DNA of 64,000 bases from contig NC_089824.1 in NCBI RefSeq assembly GCF_035046505.1, forward strand, positions 32,058,274 to 32,122,273, given 5' to 3'. The notes beneath the pieces were generated by a model. The model did not search any database and was not told where the DNA came from. It saw nothing but the letters and a program-made list of their open reading frames with translations. The DNA comes from Tiliqua scincoides. Lineage: Eukaryota; Chordata; Lepidosauria; Squamata; Scincidae. Below are positions 11,520 to 24,100 of the stretch, one piece after another; positions within the stretch are counted from its first letter, which is position 1; each line of letters begins with the position of its first letter. Position numbers and translations under genes: made by a program.

Positions 11520-13930
11520 TCACTTAACCATTCTTCACTTAACTTAAACATGCACATTATTTGCAAGTGACAGGACCATGGCATCCAGGACAAAGGTGGC
11601 CTGGTATTGGACGTTTGTGTTCATTCTTTTGGTATCCCAACAAACATATGTTTATATTACATTTTTAAATTTATAAAATGCAATGGTAGCGTTCGAGTTA
11701 GGAGATAGAGTTAGAATAATAGGCTTTTTGAACTGCATGGGTTTTGTTGTCCAGTAATAGTTTGCTTGTTGACCAGTTATAGACCAGCAAATGACCAGGA
11801 TGAAGAAAAGAAAAAAAAAGTATGTCTTGGCAATGCCAATGACCAGGATGCATTTCACAAGGATGCAATCATCAAGGACACAAATACCCTGGTACCCATT
11901 TGCTTCATCACTAGTTGTGTTGTGCCAAAGTTGTCAGAATGTTAGGGAGAAGTTGAACAATGAATGAATCTGCTGAATGAATCTAAAGCCTCCATAACTG
12001 GGACAATATTCACCTGTCCACTGTGTGTGTTCCTGAATTAAAATCCCACAGTGTCAGGAGGGGGCCAGTCACACGCTGGAGATGTCCTGCTAGCTTGCTG
12101 GGTGTTGCTTGGAGAGCCAGAGGTGAAAAGCAGGTGTAATGGAAATATGAAAGATCCCTCAAGGAGATAGGGTGTGATGTCAACAGTGGCCCCTTGCTCT
12201 GGCAGGCAACCATGGGGTTACTTTAGTTTGTAGTGAGTGTGCTGCACAGCTGCAGCCACTTGAAGGCAACAGAGTCCACAGGCATAAAAGTAGCACCTGA
12301 TGAAGGAAGAGTTTGGTGGGTAGGAGGAGGAGGAAAGCTTGAAGGAAGAGGAACTAATGGCTGAACTACTGATGGACTAACTGACTAAAGGACAGATGGG
12401 TGAATGGACTTTGGAGACTGGTGTGTGGCTGTTACTCCCAAAACCTGTTGAGGACTAAGGTGCTGCTGGTAGGAGAGGGGAGGAAGGAGGATGACTGCAG
12501 GTTGAACAGGTGAGCTACCCTGGTGGTGGGGTCCAGCTGTGCTGCAGGGTCATTGTTGCAGAGCCATTTTTGGGGAACACGGGGAGCTAATTAGTTTAAA
12601 GTGGGCATAGGTTTTCTAGGTGGAACTTGGCCTTGGAATCTAGCAAAACAGAAGGATAGAAATGTAAGATGGTGTCTTGGCATGTTGTGGAAGATCTGTG
12701 GAATGTCCAGGAGAGAGTGGTCTGCACAGGTTCTTTCTGGTGGTAGCCTTTTCCTCCATGATTAGGTTCATTTTTGGGAGCAGGGCTGATGGACAGTTTA
12801 TTAGTTTTCACCTGTTTGCTAGTAAAGTTGCAACTGTACCTATCCCCTGCCCTATCACTACAGGAGACATTCTGGGCACCAAGCCAAAGTCGCATGCCTG
12901 GCTTAACCAACATCTCTGGGAATTTCTCTGGATACTTCTTCCTCACTAATTTGTATAAAGGGGGGCTCAAGACATCATTCATTATGCAGCAGGCCTGGCA
13001 TGCGGTCAGCTGTAGATTGGGCCACATGCAAACCTACCCATGAGAAGGATACATCCAACAGAAAGAGGCACCACTTCTATTTGGAGGGTAAGAATGCTGT
13101 ATTGTGCTTTGCCTGTTTGAAAGAACTGTTGCTCCTCCAAGATCCCAGCTTCAGCCTGTCTCCCTATCTGAAAAGAACCTTTGCCCTTCTGGTAATACAG
13201 ATCAGTGAGTAAATGAAATCTGTGAAATAGTTTGCTGGATACAGAATGGCTCCCATGGACAAACTCTGATCATTTTGCTCTACATGATAGAACATCAGAT
13301 TACAATTAAAAAAAACAAAACAGGAATATGACATGTGGAGATAATCTGCATGGGACTGGCCACAGTGCCGGGGATTATAATGAATGGGATTCAGTATCTG
13401 ACATGGAGGGGAAGAAATTGCATGGTGCATCATTTTAACCCCACATATTTGTTTTGAATCTCTACTCACTCCACACATCGCTACTGCCACATGTCTCTCT
13501 GTCAAACCATACTGCTTAAGCCATTTCTGCCCAATGTTGCATATAAACAGAGACCAAATGTGGGCTGGGCAGAAGTGGGTTAACCATCGCCTCCTTTTGC
13601 ACCTCCTATTAATAGTGAGTGCGTGTTCTCTCTTGGTGGTGCTGGTCAAACACTTTGAAGCCCTTTGCCACATGTGGAAGAACCGTTTCATGCAGTTCCA
13701 CTGCAATATTCCTTAGGGGGTGGACAGGGAATGCTCTGGGGTACCATGCTCTCTTCCTTAACAGGCTTCATGTGCACCCAGATAGCACCACTCTTCTTCA
13801 AAGACTAATCCAGAGACTGTGTGCTGCTGTCTGTCATATCATTCTACCTGTGCGTTTTGTTCTCCACAGGTGACTATCCAATAAGAGAAAAGGGAAGATT
13901 AAACATTCAATATTTGTCTTGAAAACTCTT
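11520..13930. other. Unrecognised intergenic stretch
   Basis: About 2.4 kb with no host exon I can support. Open frames up to 180 aa (minus, 13164-13706) show no motif I recognise and have no splice-site support. Could be old, decayed repeat. Confidence 0.4.
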
Positions 13931-13944
13931 GGCATTGTGTTTGA

Positions 13945-14310
13945 TCTTTTTTAAAATTTCATTTATTTATTATTATAAAGGAAAAAGGAAAGGAAAAACA
14001 CAGTAAAAAGAGAACATTAAAGATACATTAAAAATACAAAGAATACCTCTAATAAAGTAGCACAGGTGAAGTTAAATGTTTACAGTTTTAAATCTTAATC
14101 TAAATTTCCATCCATATATACCTTATATCCCCAAAAGCCCCCTTATCTTCTCATTATAAGTATTCCATTTCAGATTATTCTTTCAGACTAATATTCTCTA
14201 TTCCTTTCAATCTAATCTTCCAATCCACAACTCATTAGTCTCTCTCTCTCATGGAAAAAGTCAGTAATTCATTTCCTGTTCTTCATAAAATTTTCTGTTG
14301 ATTTCTCTTT
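13945..14310 (-). mobile_element. Possible LINE 3' end
   Basis: AT-rich stretch beginning TTTATTTATTATTATAAAGG that, on the minus strand, looks like the AT-rich 3' region of an L1-like LINE ending in A-rich sequence. No coding part is recognisable. Confidence 0.3.
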
Positions 14311-14569
14311 AAGGTCATAAGGCATTGTTTGTGATCTTGATGTTCACATTCAAAAGAAAATGTGGAGATGAGGTGGAGGGTGAAAGAATCTTTGATGCTC
14401 TAGCCTGCCACTCCCCCCTACACACTTTGTTCCTTTTCAGTCCCAAGGCCAGGCAGAAAAGCTCCCTGTTACAGGTAAGAGAGACCAACATTTTACATGC
14501 CACCTCTGGTATTGAGAAATGGACTTCAGTACACTTTAGTTTGTGGGGAATGCAGAGTTAGACATAGAG

Positions 14570-14929
14570 CAGTGTTTTTCAACATGTGGGTTGTGACCCC
14601 AATGAGTCATGAAGTCTCATTGGTGGGGTCACAACAACTTCCCTGTTGCAGTTACTTTGGACTGAACTAACTCTCCAGAAGCTCCTGAGCAGGTAACTCA
14701 TCTTAGACTGGAGAGTTAGAGTTCATAAACTGGAAAAACAGGCAAAAAAAGGGGGGGAAACAGGACATTCACCACAGTGAGTGTCGACATCCACACATGG
14801 ATGCTCAGTCTCAGTTAATTTTGTGACTACCAAAATACAGCAATAGGTACATGTATCAAGACCAAGAAACCATTGAGAGAGGTATGTCTTATTTGTTTGT
14901 TGTAGCATGAAAAAGTTTGAAGAACACTA
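14570..14929. mobile_element. hAT-type MITE with 8-bp target duplication
   Basis: 360 bp between exact ACATAGAG duplications at 14562-14569 and 14930-14937. Left end CAGTGTTTTTCAACATGTGG, right end an imperfect inverse (AGTTTGAAGAACACTA). No transposase. Confidence 0.88.
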
Positions 14930-15187
14930 ACATAGAGTGTTTAACTGGCTACTTGAATACAGAGGATGAGGCAGAAGTGGGAAAGAATGAATCACAGGAA
15001 TGAAATGGGATGTTTAGGACAATTCTGCAGAGGCTTTCATAAAAGCAGAGTCTTCTAAATATTCCCACAGCATTCTCTCCAGAACTATTATAAGCATTTA
15101 TCTCAGATTTCTATAACTGCACAATTCCTTAAAGTTTCCCATGAAGCTCACTTATCAAAGATTATAATCAAATAGTCCACTCTTCCA

Positions 15188-18100
15188 CTATTCTTCTTTG
15201 CGATGCACCTCAAAGCGTTCCCAAAGTGCTGAGAGTATGCTACCTGGTATTTTTTGGTGTTTGTCTCGTAAAGCTTCTACTGCAGCTTTGACCTGTTAAG
15301 AGAAACAAGCAGGGGAAAGATATTCATTCATTTATTTTAAAACATGAATCCTGCCTTTCTATTTGAGTAATATTCAAGGTGGCATGCAGTAACTTAAAAG
15401 ATAAGAAGCTCCAAAACGGTACTAAAAATAAGACTATTAGAAGTAAGTAGCAGAACAATAACACACACAGTGTTTACAAATGTCAACTAAAAGCAGGCAA
15501 CAAAGGGCCAGGTGTCTCTCTCATAAGAACAGCCCCGCTGGATCAGGCCATAGGCCATCTAGTCCAGCTTCCTGTATCTCACAGCGGCCCACCAAATGCC
15601 CCAGGGAGCACGCAAGAGACCTGCATCCTGGTGCCCTCCCTTGCCTCTGGCATTCTGACATAACCCATCTCTAAAATCAGGAGGTTGCACACACACATCA
15701 TGGCTTGTAACCCGTGATGGATTTTTCCTCCAGAAATTTGTCCAATCCCCTTTTAAATGCACCTAGGTCCGATGCCAACACCACATCCTGTAGCAAAGAG
15801 TTCCACAGATTAACTACATGCTGAGTAAAGAAATATTTTCTTTTGTCTGTCCTTGTGGGAGACAGTTGCATAGCCCTGGCACCATGCCTGAAAGGCAACC
15901 ATCCCCATCTCCCCATTGAGCAGCAGCAAGCTAGAGACTAGGGGCTCAATCCTATCCAGTACTGGTGCAGCTGTGCCAATGGGGCATTCACTGCATCCTG
16001 TGGTGGGGATGCAGTCATACAGGTCTCCTTAAGGTATGGGAACATTTGCTTCCTTCAGGGCTGCATTGCAACTGCACCACTGCTGGAAAATTGGATAGGA
16101 TTGGGCCCTAAGACCTCAGATATAAAGTTTTCAGGCAAGCTCACATAGGAAAAGTCCAGGGCTAAAGCAAAATCTCCCACTGAACTGTGAAGTGACACCT
16201 TGGCAGAAGCAGCTCTGCTGAAAGGACTGCCTCTGTGATAATTGGGCTCTGCTATATCTTGAAAATATGATCAAGATTTGCATTTTTGTTTTCTATCCTT
16301 TGCAGCTAATAAGTTCCTCAGTGCTTGCTTCTCTTTGATGGCGCCACTACTGGCCCTTGGGAGGTATCATGAGTGCAGGCCCACGTGAGTGTGACAACCC
16401 CGCTCTAAATCATATTGATTTTGATGGTGTGTAGTGGTTTGGGAGCTGGACTTAAGAGCTGGAAAATCCAGCTCAGCGTGTATGAGCTCATCATGATGGC
16501 TCAGCCTCTCCTACCTCACAGGACTGTTGAGAGGAACTACGTACACCACTCTGAACTGCTTGTAGGAAGGATGGTATACAAATGTAGAAAATAAATGTAG
16601 AAAAGCCTTATGTATATACCACTGTAGACATGTTGAGATCCTTCATGCTAATGGCAAGTGTGTGGCTACCAACAGGCATGACCAATGGCATTGGGTTATT
16701 TGGTCTGCGCACATGATCTCACTTCTCCAAATGCATTCATGAAATGCACAAAGGGGAATAAATTGAGTCCTCCTTAACACTGCAATGCTATCCATGTCTA
16801 CTTAGAAGAAAGCTCCACTGATTTCAATAGGACTTACTCTTTTGTAAGCATGTATAGGATTGCAGCCTAAAATCTTTTCCCTCAAGTGTAAATAAGTAAA
16901 ACACTTACTTTTTCAAACAGTTCTTCAGTGGTTACATTTGGGTCATACGGAATGGGTTCTCCAACATAGGTTCGCAATTTTACTGGAAAATGTCCCAACA
17001 TTGGAAAGATGAGTAACCGGGTTCGTTCATAAAGCCATCTCATTGGCCCTGTGTGCAAAGATAAGATCAGGCTTGGATAACACTGAGCGACTGCAGATCA
17101 TCTTGGGGAGTTGCGTTTCAATATTTGGGACAACAAAAATCACCAGCTGAAGTCACGAGTGCTCAAGGGGAAAGAAGACAAGCAAGTAGCCATCTGCACA
17201 CCTTGCAATGTTCAATAGTTCAGCTTGTATATGTGTAGCTTAGGCATGTTATCTGTCAACAAGTTCTTAATGGATTTCAGAACAATTTTGATCATTAGCT
17301 GGCCTGCGATGCCAGCTTTCATTTAAAACAAAACACAAGGCAGAGCTGAGATTGACATCTGGAACGGTGAAAGTGTACATTCTCATAAACATGACCCACT
17401 GAGCTAGAGAAAGAATAGTGGGGCAGAGAGGAAAATTCTGGGTGTCCATCAAATTGAGTCTGCCACCATCCTCCTCCAGCCCACAATGGATAGAGGTGCA
17501 TTCATCCACACTGATAGCTTCATTCTTGCTAAATGCTATCCTCTACTCACCTCCTTCCTTACCTGCTTCTGTCTTGCGCAGAGTTAAAGTGAGGCAAAAA
17601 CCCTCTAAACTACACATGAGGAAGGACTTCCTTGCCCTTCACCTTGCTGCTTCCTCATGTGGTCTTTTTAAATAGTTTGGCACCTTTGTTTTTGGAAAAG
17701 AAGCACATGAAAAAGTACTGAGGGGAGAAATAAGGGGCAGCCATGGCAACTAAGTGGGCAGCAGACCCCATTAGGGTTTTTTGCCTTTGCTGCAAAAGCC
17801 CTGTGGGGTGATTTTTTTTGGCTGGAAATTTAAACCAACCTCAACTCTCTCACCTGCAATGCTAACAATGTACCACATTACAGGGTGGACTACATAAGCC
17901 ACCACATCTCAAACACAGGCTGCCCAACCTGTAATGTAGGCAAAATGAATCATGTTAAAATGTAATTGCATTGGCATTGCAATTTCAACATTTAGAAATG
18001 TTTAAAAATATTAAAGGCGGCTTGAATCGGAAAGAGCATAAACATCTTGATAGGAGCAAAAAGGAGGAGGAGGGCAGGCAGGATCCTGCTGCCCTGACAG

Positions 18101-21100
18101 AGTTGGGGCAAAACCCTGCATTTCCCAGTTGTGTTCCAGGGGCGCACCTCTTTTCCAGGGAAGCAAAAACCAAAAGCAGGAACTCCTCTCCATTTGCATC
18201 AGTGTTACAGGGGAGATTGGAGGCTTCCAATGTGTGCTTGCGATGAGTTCTTATAAGTCTATGATTACACAGGCCAACACACATTTTGCTTCCTTAAACG
18301 TTACACCAATTCCTGGGTATATTTGGGGTGCTGATTCCAAAAATGGCGTCCATTTTGCCCTATCATGTCTAGTTTTGGAGATGGAGTATAGCCTCATTAG
18401 TGAATGGTTCAAGCAGCTTCCTCATGAGGAAGCTGCTTGAACCATTCACTAATGAGGCTATACTATATCCCCAAAACTAGACATGATAGGGCAAAATGGA
18501 CACCATTTTTGGAATCGGCACCCCAAATTCTTATCAAGCCACCATAAAGGTTGGGAAAAACTTTTCTGACCCTCAATTTTGTAGGCCTGTGTTATCTGCG
18601 CCAACCTGCATTCTTACCCATTAGAGCTCCGCTTTGGTTCTCAATCTCTTTGAAGACAGGAAGCAGTGAATGTAACTTGCTGTGATGCTTCCTAGTCTTT
18701 AATTGGTATCCAAAACAAAGGAATTTTCAAGTCCTATCAATGACCTCTTGTGAGTATCCAAGATGATCCAATTTCTCAGCAAGCCTGTACACCCTTTAAT
18801 TTATGGTCCTGCAGTTGGTGCAATCTAGTGGCCACTGATTCAGGTGAGAAGACTGAGTGTCCTTAGTCATCTTCGGGTGCAATCCTAACTCCTTGTGTCA
18901 GTGCTTTTCAGCACTCACATAAGGGCAATTCAGTTCTGAGGTAAGGGAACAAACATTCCCTTACTTTGAGGAGGCCTCCATGAGTGACTCCCAACTGCAG
19001 GATGCAGCACACATCCCATTGGCACCAGTATGCCAGTGCTGGAAAGCACTGACATAAGGGGTTAGGATTGCACCCTTCTTTGTCTTTGTGACCCTGACTT
19101 TCTCTCCTCCAATTTTGCTATTCACTTCATCTTATCTGGCTTCCCTCCACCTACAACCCCCAGAAGCTGCCCTCATAAGTGATTTCTATCTCCTCCTTCA
19201 CAAACCAAAAGGATTCAATTTGGTCCTGATACTTTTTCTTTGCTTCACTCCTTTATGACTTGCAGCAGGTCTATGCAGAAGTAAGTTGAATTGTGTCAAT
19301 GGGGCTTATTCTCAGGAAAGTGTGCATTGGATTGCAGCACTGGTTTCCATGATTCCATCCTCAACAGTTCACTTCCTACCTGTATAATCATTTCCCCAGT
19401 GAATTATTTCCCTCATGGCTCTGTTCTGGGCCTCTTCCCATTTTCTCACTACCCACTGTCCCTAGGTGACCTCATTTAATAACACAACTTTTAGTGCCAT
19501 TAACACACCAATCAAAACTCTCTATGCCAGATCTTCCTTCTTCCATTCAATCCTGGATCTCTGTCAGACATTCCACCTTGATTGCACCATCATTACTTCA
19601 AATGCAATATGTCCAAGACTGAACAGCTCCCCTCTCCACCCAAATCCTCCTTTCTTTGTACTTGTCTGTTAGTCACTGACATTACCCTCACCAGCATCAT
19701 CACCACCCTTGGTTTTAGGATTGATTCTTCCCCTCTCTCCCTCTTCTTCTCAATTCCCATATTTAGTCCACTCCCTTTACAATATAAGCCTACCCCTTGA
19801 CCAAAACTAGCTTAGACTTGGTCAACTCACCTTGAATACTGCTTCCTTCCCCTCTCTGTTCTTCTGTTCGGTCACCTCCATCCTGCCTGATTTCCCATAC
19901 CTCATACTAATTTCCTATAACCAAGCTGCAGTCCCCAAAATTATATTATCCATCAAATTTTCATCACTTCCATGTCTTTGCTTTTACTGTTGTGTCCCTT
20001 CTGTCTAGATTGTTAACCCCCTCAGATCACCGACTTGTGCTCTCAACCTTTACAAAACATCATGTACATAGATGGCATCATCATCACAACACCTAGAAGT
20101 TCTCTTTCCAGACAATGAGAAACATCTCTCCAGTATGTAATTACTTTTCTGCCCTCAAAATTCCACAAACCCCAGAAGTTCAGGGAAGATGGAATCCATA
20201 CAGTTCTTGGTCATGTTTAAAAAAATGTTCTTTTTCAAAAATTACGATACTCTTACATAAGAACACAAGAACAGCCCCCCTGGATCAGGCCATGGGCCCA
20301 TCTAGTCCAGCTTCCTGTATCTCACAGCGGCCCACCAAATGCCCCAGGGAGCACACAAGATAACAAGAGACCTCATCCTGGTGCCCTCCCTTGCATCTGG
20401 CATTCTGACATAGCCCATTTCTAAAATCAGGAGGTTGCATATACACATCATGGCTTGTAACCAGTAATGGATTTTTCCTCCAGAAACTTGTCCAATCCCC
20501 TTTTAACGGCATCCAGGCCAGATGCTATCACCACATCCTGTGACAAGGAATTCCACAGACCAACCACACGCTAAGTAAACCACATGCTCTTATTCTTGGT
20601 GGTCCTGTTTTACTTTCACACTGAGAGTTCTTGACTACCATTAGTCATCATTTCAAGAGAACAATGAAATCACACCAAATTTTTATTTCACAAGCTATAT
20701 TGAACAATATGTGTAGCCTGAGTGCCCTCAACTGCATTGGGAAGTATGTCTCACTGCTTCCTTTTGTGTGTGTATGTGTGTGAGTGCGCGCGCGCAAAGT
20801 TTATTTATTACAGATACAGGTAAGGAAAATGGGTTAAACTTAGGGCTGGGACTACATAGGTTGCACATGAGGATATTGGCTATAGATTACAACATGTCTT
20901 AATCCAAAAAAGAAATCAACAACGACTGAAAAGAAAAATAGTCATTGATACAAAAATTTCATATTTGTCATACTAATTAATGATTTAACTAAACAATCAA
21001 TATTGTTTAACTAAAATTATTTATCAAGTCATAAAAAGGCTTCAAATTTTGTACATACAATATTCATGCTGCTATACTGGGGGCTGAGCCAATACTCAGT

Positions 21101-24100
21101 GAAGTAGCAGTGAACCTTGGAGGGGCTCCGAGGGGACTGCTAAATAGGTGTGTTTTTCAAGTGCCTCAACAAGTGAGGCACGCTTCGTTGCCAAGAAGAT
21201 TGTACAAAGAGCTGAGAGCTTGAACGGGGGAGTCTTTTGAAACAGGCAATTTCAAAGATTTCTCCCCGTTTGCTCTGTGCTGAATCACATCGTATCCCGG
21301 TCACCATCTTGGAGACGATTCGGAAAGCTGGGAACTCCCCCTCCCATGGCCTAGATACAACAGCATGACAGCTAAAAAAGCTTTAAACTGTGAGTAACCT
21401 GGCTCATTAAAAGGCTATAACAAGAACTGCAATCAAGAGGGTGGAAGGAGGAAAAGATTAAGATTATTTACATTGGCTGGTAGCCACCCAGAGGGGAAAT
21501 GAGCGAATCTGGATTTAAAGAAACCCCTGCTGGAGTAAAGATAAGATTATCCTGCTCAATGGTATGCATGGAAAAGAAATAAATAACTAATCTTCAACTG
21601 CTAAAATAACTTTTACTTTCGCTTTCCTAGCAAGAAGCCTCGATTCGGGCCTGGTCATTTAAAGGCATACTAACTTAATTTGACAGTGTTATTGACCTGG
21701 ATTACTGATCCACCCTTTTTGGAAGAAGGGATGCAAGATAAAGATTTGGATGGCTCTTTAATTGTTTGATTGATTTGACGTTGTTATTGACTGGAACTAG
21801 GGCCTGCTTGATACCATCATACATCCCCTTGATGTTGCCCGTGTCAGCTGCTATCTGTATCTCGGAACAGGGCTGGAGCCAGTAGTCATTAGCACATCTC
21901 CTGGCAGTCTGTTGGACTTTGCTGCGAGCAGCTTGGAGGACCTGCAGGTTGCGCTCACTGGGACAGGCCTTGTATGCTGCTTGAACTCTCCTCTTTTCCT
22001 CAATGACTGGTGTCAACTCAGAGTGGGCTTCAAACCAGTCTGCCACCTTGTTGGTCTTCTTGCCGAATATGGACAAGGCGGTGTTGTAAACTGCATTCTT
22101 GAAATGTTCCTATCTGTTGGATGCATTTGCGTCGGCCGGGCCTGGAAGAGATTCCTCAAGCACTCGTACAAATTCCTCCACTTTTCTCTGATCCCGGGTC
22201 TTGCTGGTATCAGTGTGAGGTCTTCCTTCCTTTTTCGTGTGATACAGTTGCTTTGTTTGCAGTTTCACTCTGCTGCACACCAGGGAGTGGTCAGTGTCGC
22301 AGGCAGCACCCTGATAACTGCATGTGATCTTGATGCTGGGAAGGCTGGAGCGTCTGGTGAGGATCAGGTCGAGCTGGTGCCAGTGCTTTGATCTTGGGTG
22401 TCTCCAAGAGACTCTATGTTGGGGCTTCATGTTGAAGAATGTGTTGCTGACACAGAGACCGTGATGACAGCAAAACTCTAGCAGGCGTTGGCCATTTTCG
22501 TTCATCCTCCCAGTGCCGAACTGACCTAAGCAAGTGGGCCATGAACTGTTATCAGCACCAACTCTAGCATTGAAATCGCCGAGGATGAACAATGTCTCTT
22601 TTACAGGGATCTTCTTGATAGTGGTGGCCAGGTCATCAAAGAATTTGTCTTTGGCTTCTGCTGGAGACGACAGAGTCGGTGCATAAGCACTGATGAGAGT
22701 GACAGGTCCTGCTGATGACTGGAGCTGCAGGGACAAAATTCTTTCACTTCCCACTAGCTCCCAGTGTGGAAGGGATTGTCACTCCCGAATCGGCCTTTTC
22801 AGCCACACTAGATGCTGTTCCAGAACCACCATTCAGAGCGCGATCCCATAGTCTTTCGAGACTGAAGGTTGCCAACATTGACTGGAAGTGGAATATCGAC
22901 TTATACTTTTTGGATACAAAAATTGGAAATTAGCCCTACGAGAAGTGGCCTGATTTGATATTGACAAAAATTGCATTTAAAAATTTAAAGGATGTTAGTA
23001 AAAGCCAGTCCTTATTAATGGATCTGTTGAGGGATTTTAGAAGTGAAATGGAGCAACAGGTCAGAAAATTATCTGAACAAATGAAGCTAACAAACTCTTC
23101 CCTGATAAGCATGCAGGAACAGATTACAAATAACAGACAAGAAAAAAGAATGGATCAAATGTTGGATGAAACTGAAGGAGTATTTTGAAACGAGACAGGA
23201 GACGGAAACGGCAACCGTCACTATAAGAATTTTAAGGAAGAAAAAAGAGGGAATGTCCGGAGAGCTCGTTGTCTCAAGAAGAGGAAGAATTTTTGGATTA
23301 AACCCAAAAACAGAATGAAGAAGAAAAAAAGAGAGGGGTCAATAAATTTAAGAGATTTAAGAAGAAAAAGAAGTGGGAGGAGCAGTGGAAGGTGCAAGAA
23401 GGAAAACACCAAGAAGACAGAGAACAAAGCAAGTACTAAGGCACAAAGTTAAAATGGCTGAACAAGTAGAACTTTTTTCTTTTTGTAGATATTAATGGAC
23501 CAAATTCTTTTTAGAAATGAAGAGTATTTTATTAATCATATTAAATCAAAGTAGATGTAAATGAAAACTTGGAACACAAATATTGCAAAAATTAAAGTGG
23601 TATTAAGATAAATAAAAGAGAAATTATATAAAATAATTTACAGATGGTATTTAATTCCAGAGAAAATAGTAAAAGTGTACCCTGGGTCATCAAACAAATG
23701 TTGGATGAGTAAAGAAATGAGGGAATTTTTTATTATATGTGGTGGATATGCAAAAAAAGCTGTGTATTACCATTTAAATTGGAGACATTCCTCTTAAATG
23801 CGACATCAGAAACGAAGAATCAGACAAGAAATTTTATTTTAAATATTAGCTTAGTGGCAAGAAGAGTGTATAAGTAAAAATTTGAAGCCTTTTTATGATT
23901 GGATAGATAATTTTAGAGAAAAATATTGATTGTTTAGTTAAATTATTAATTAGTAGATTAACAAATATGATAATTTTTGTACTGATGAATAATTTTGTTT
24001 GGACCAATATATGTTGTAATTGATGGCCAATACCCTCATGTGTAACCTGTGGAGTCCCAGCCCTAAGTCTATCCAATGTTCCTTACCTATATCTGTAATA

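Noticed and set aside
13164-13706. 180-codon minus-strand frame
   Set aside because: No recognisable domain, no supporting splice sites and ordinary intergenic composition.
22110-22754. Endonuclease-like 214-codon frame, often labelled craniofacial development protein 2-like
   Set aside because: It is a LINE apurinic-type endonuclease inside a nested insertion, not a host gene.
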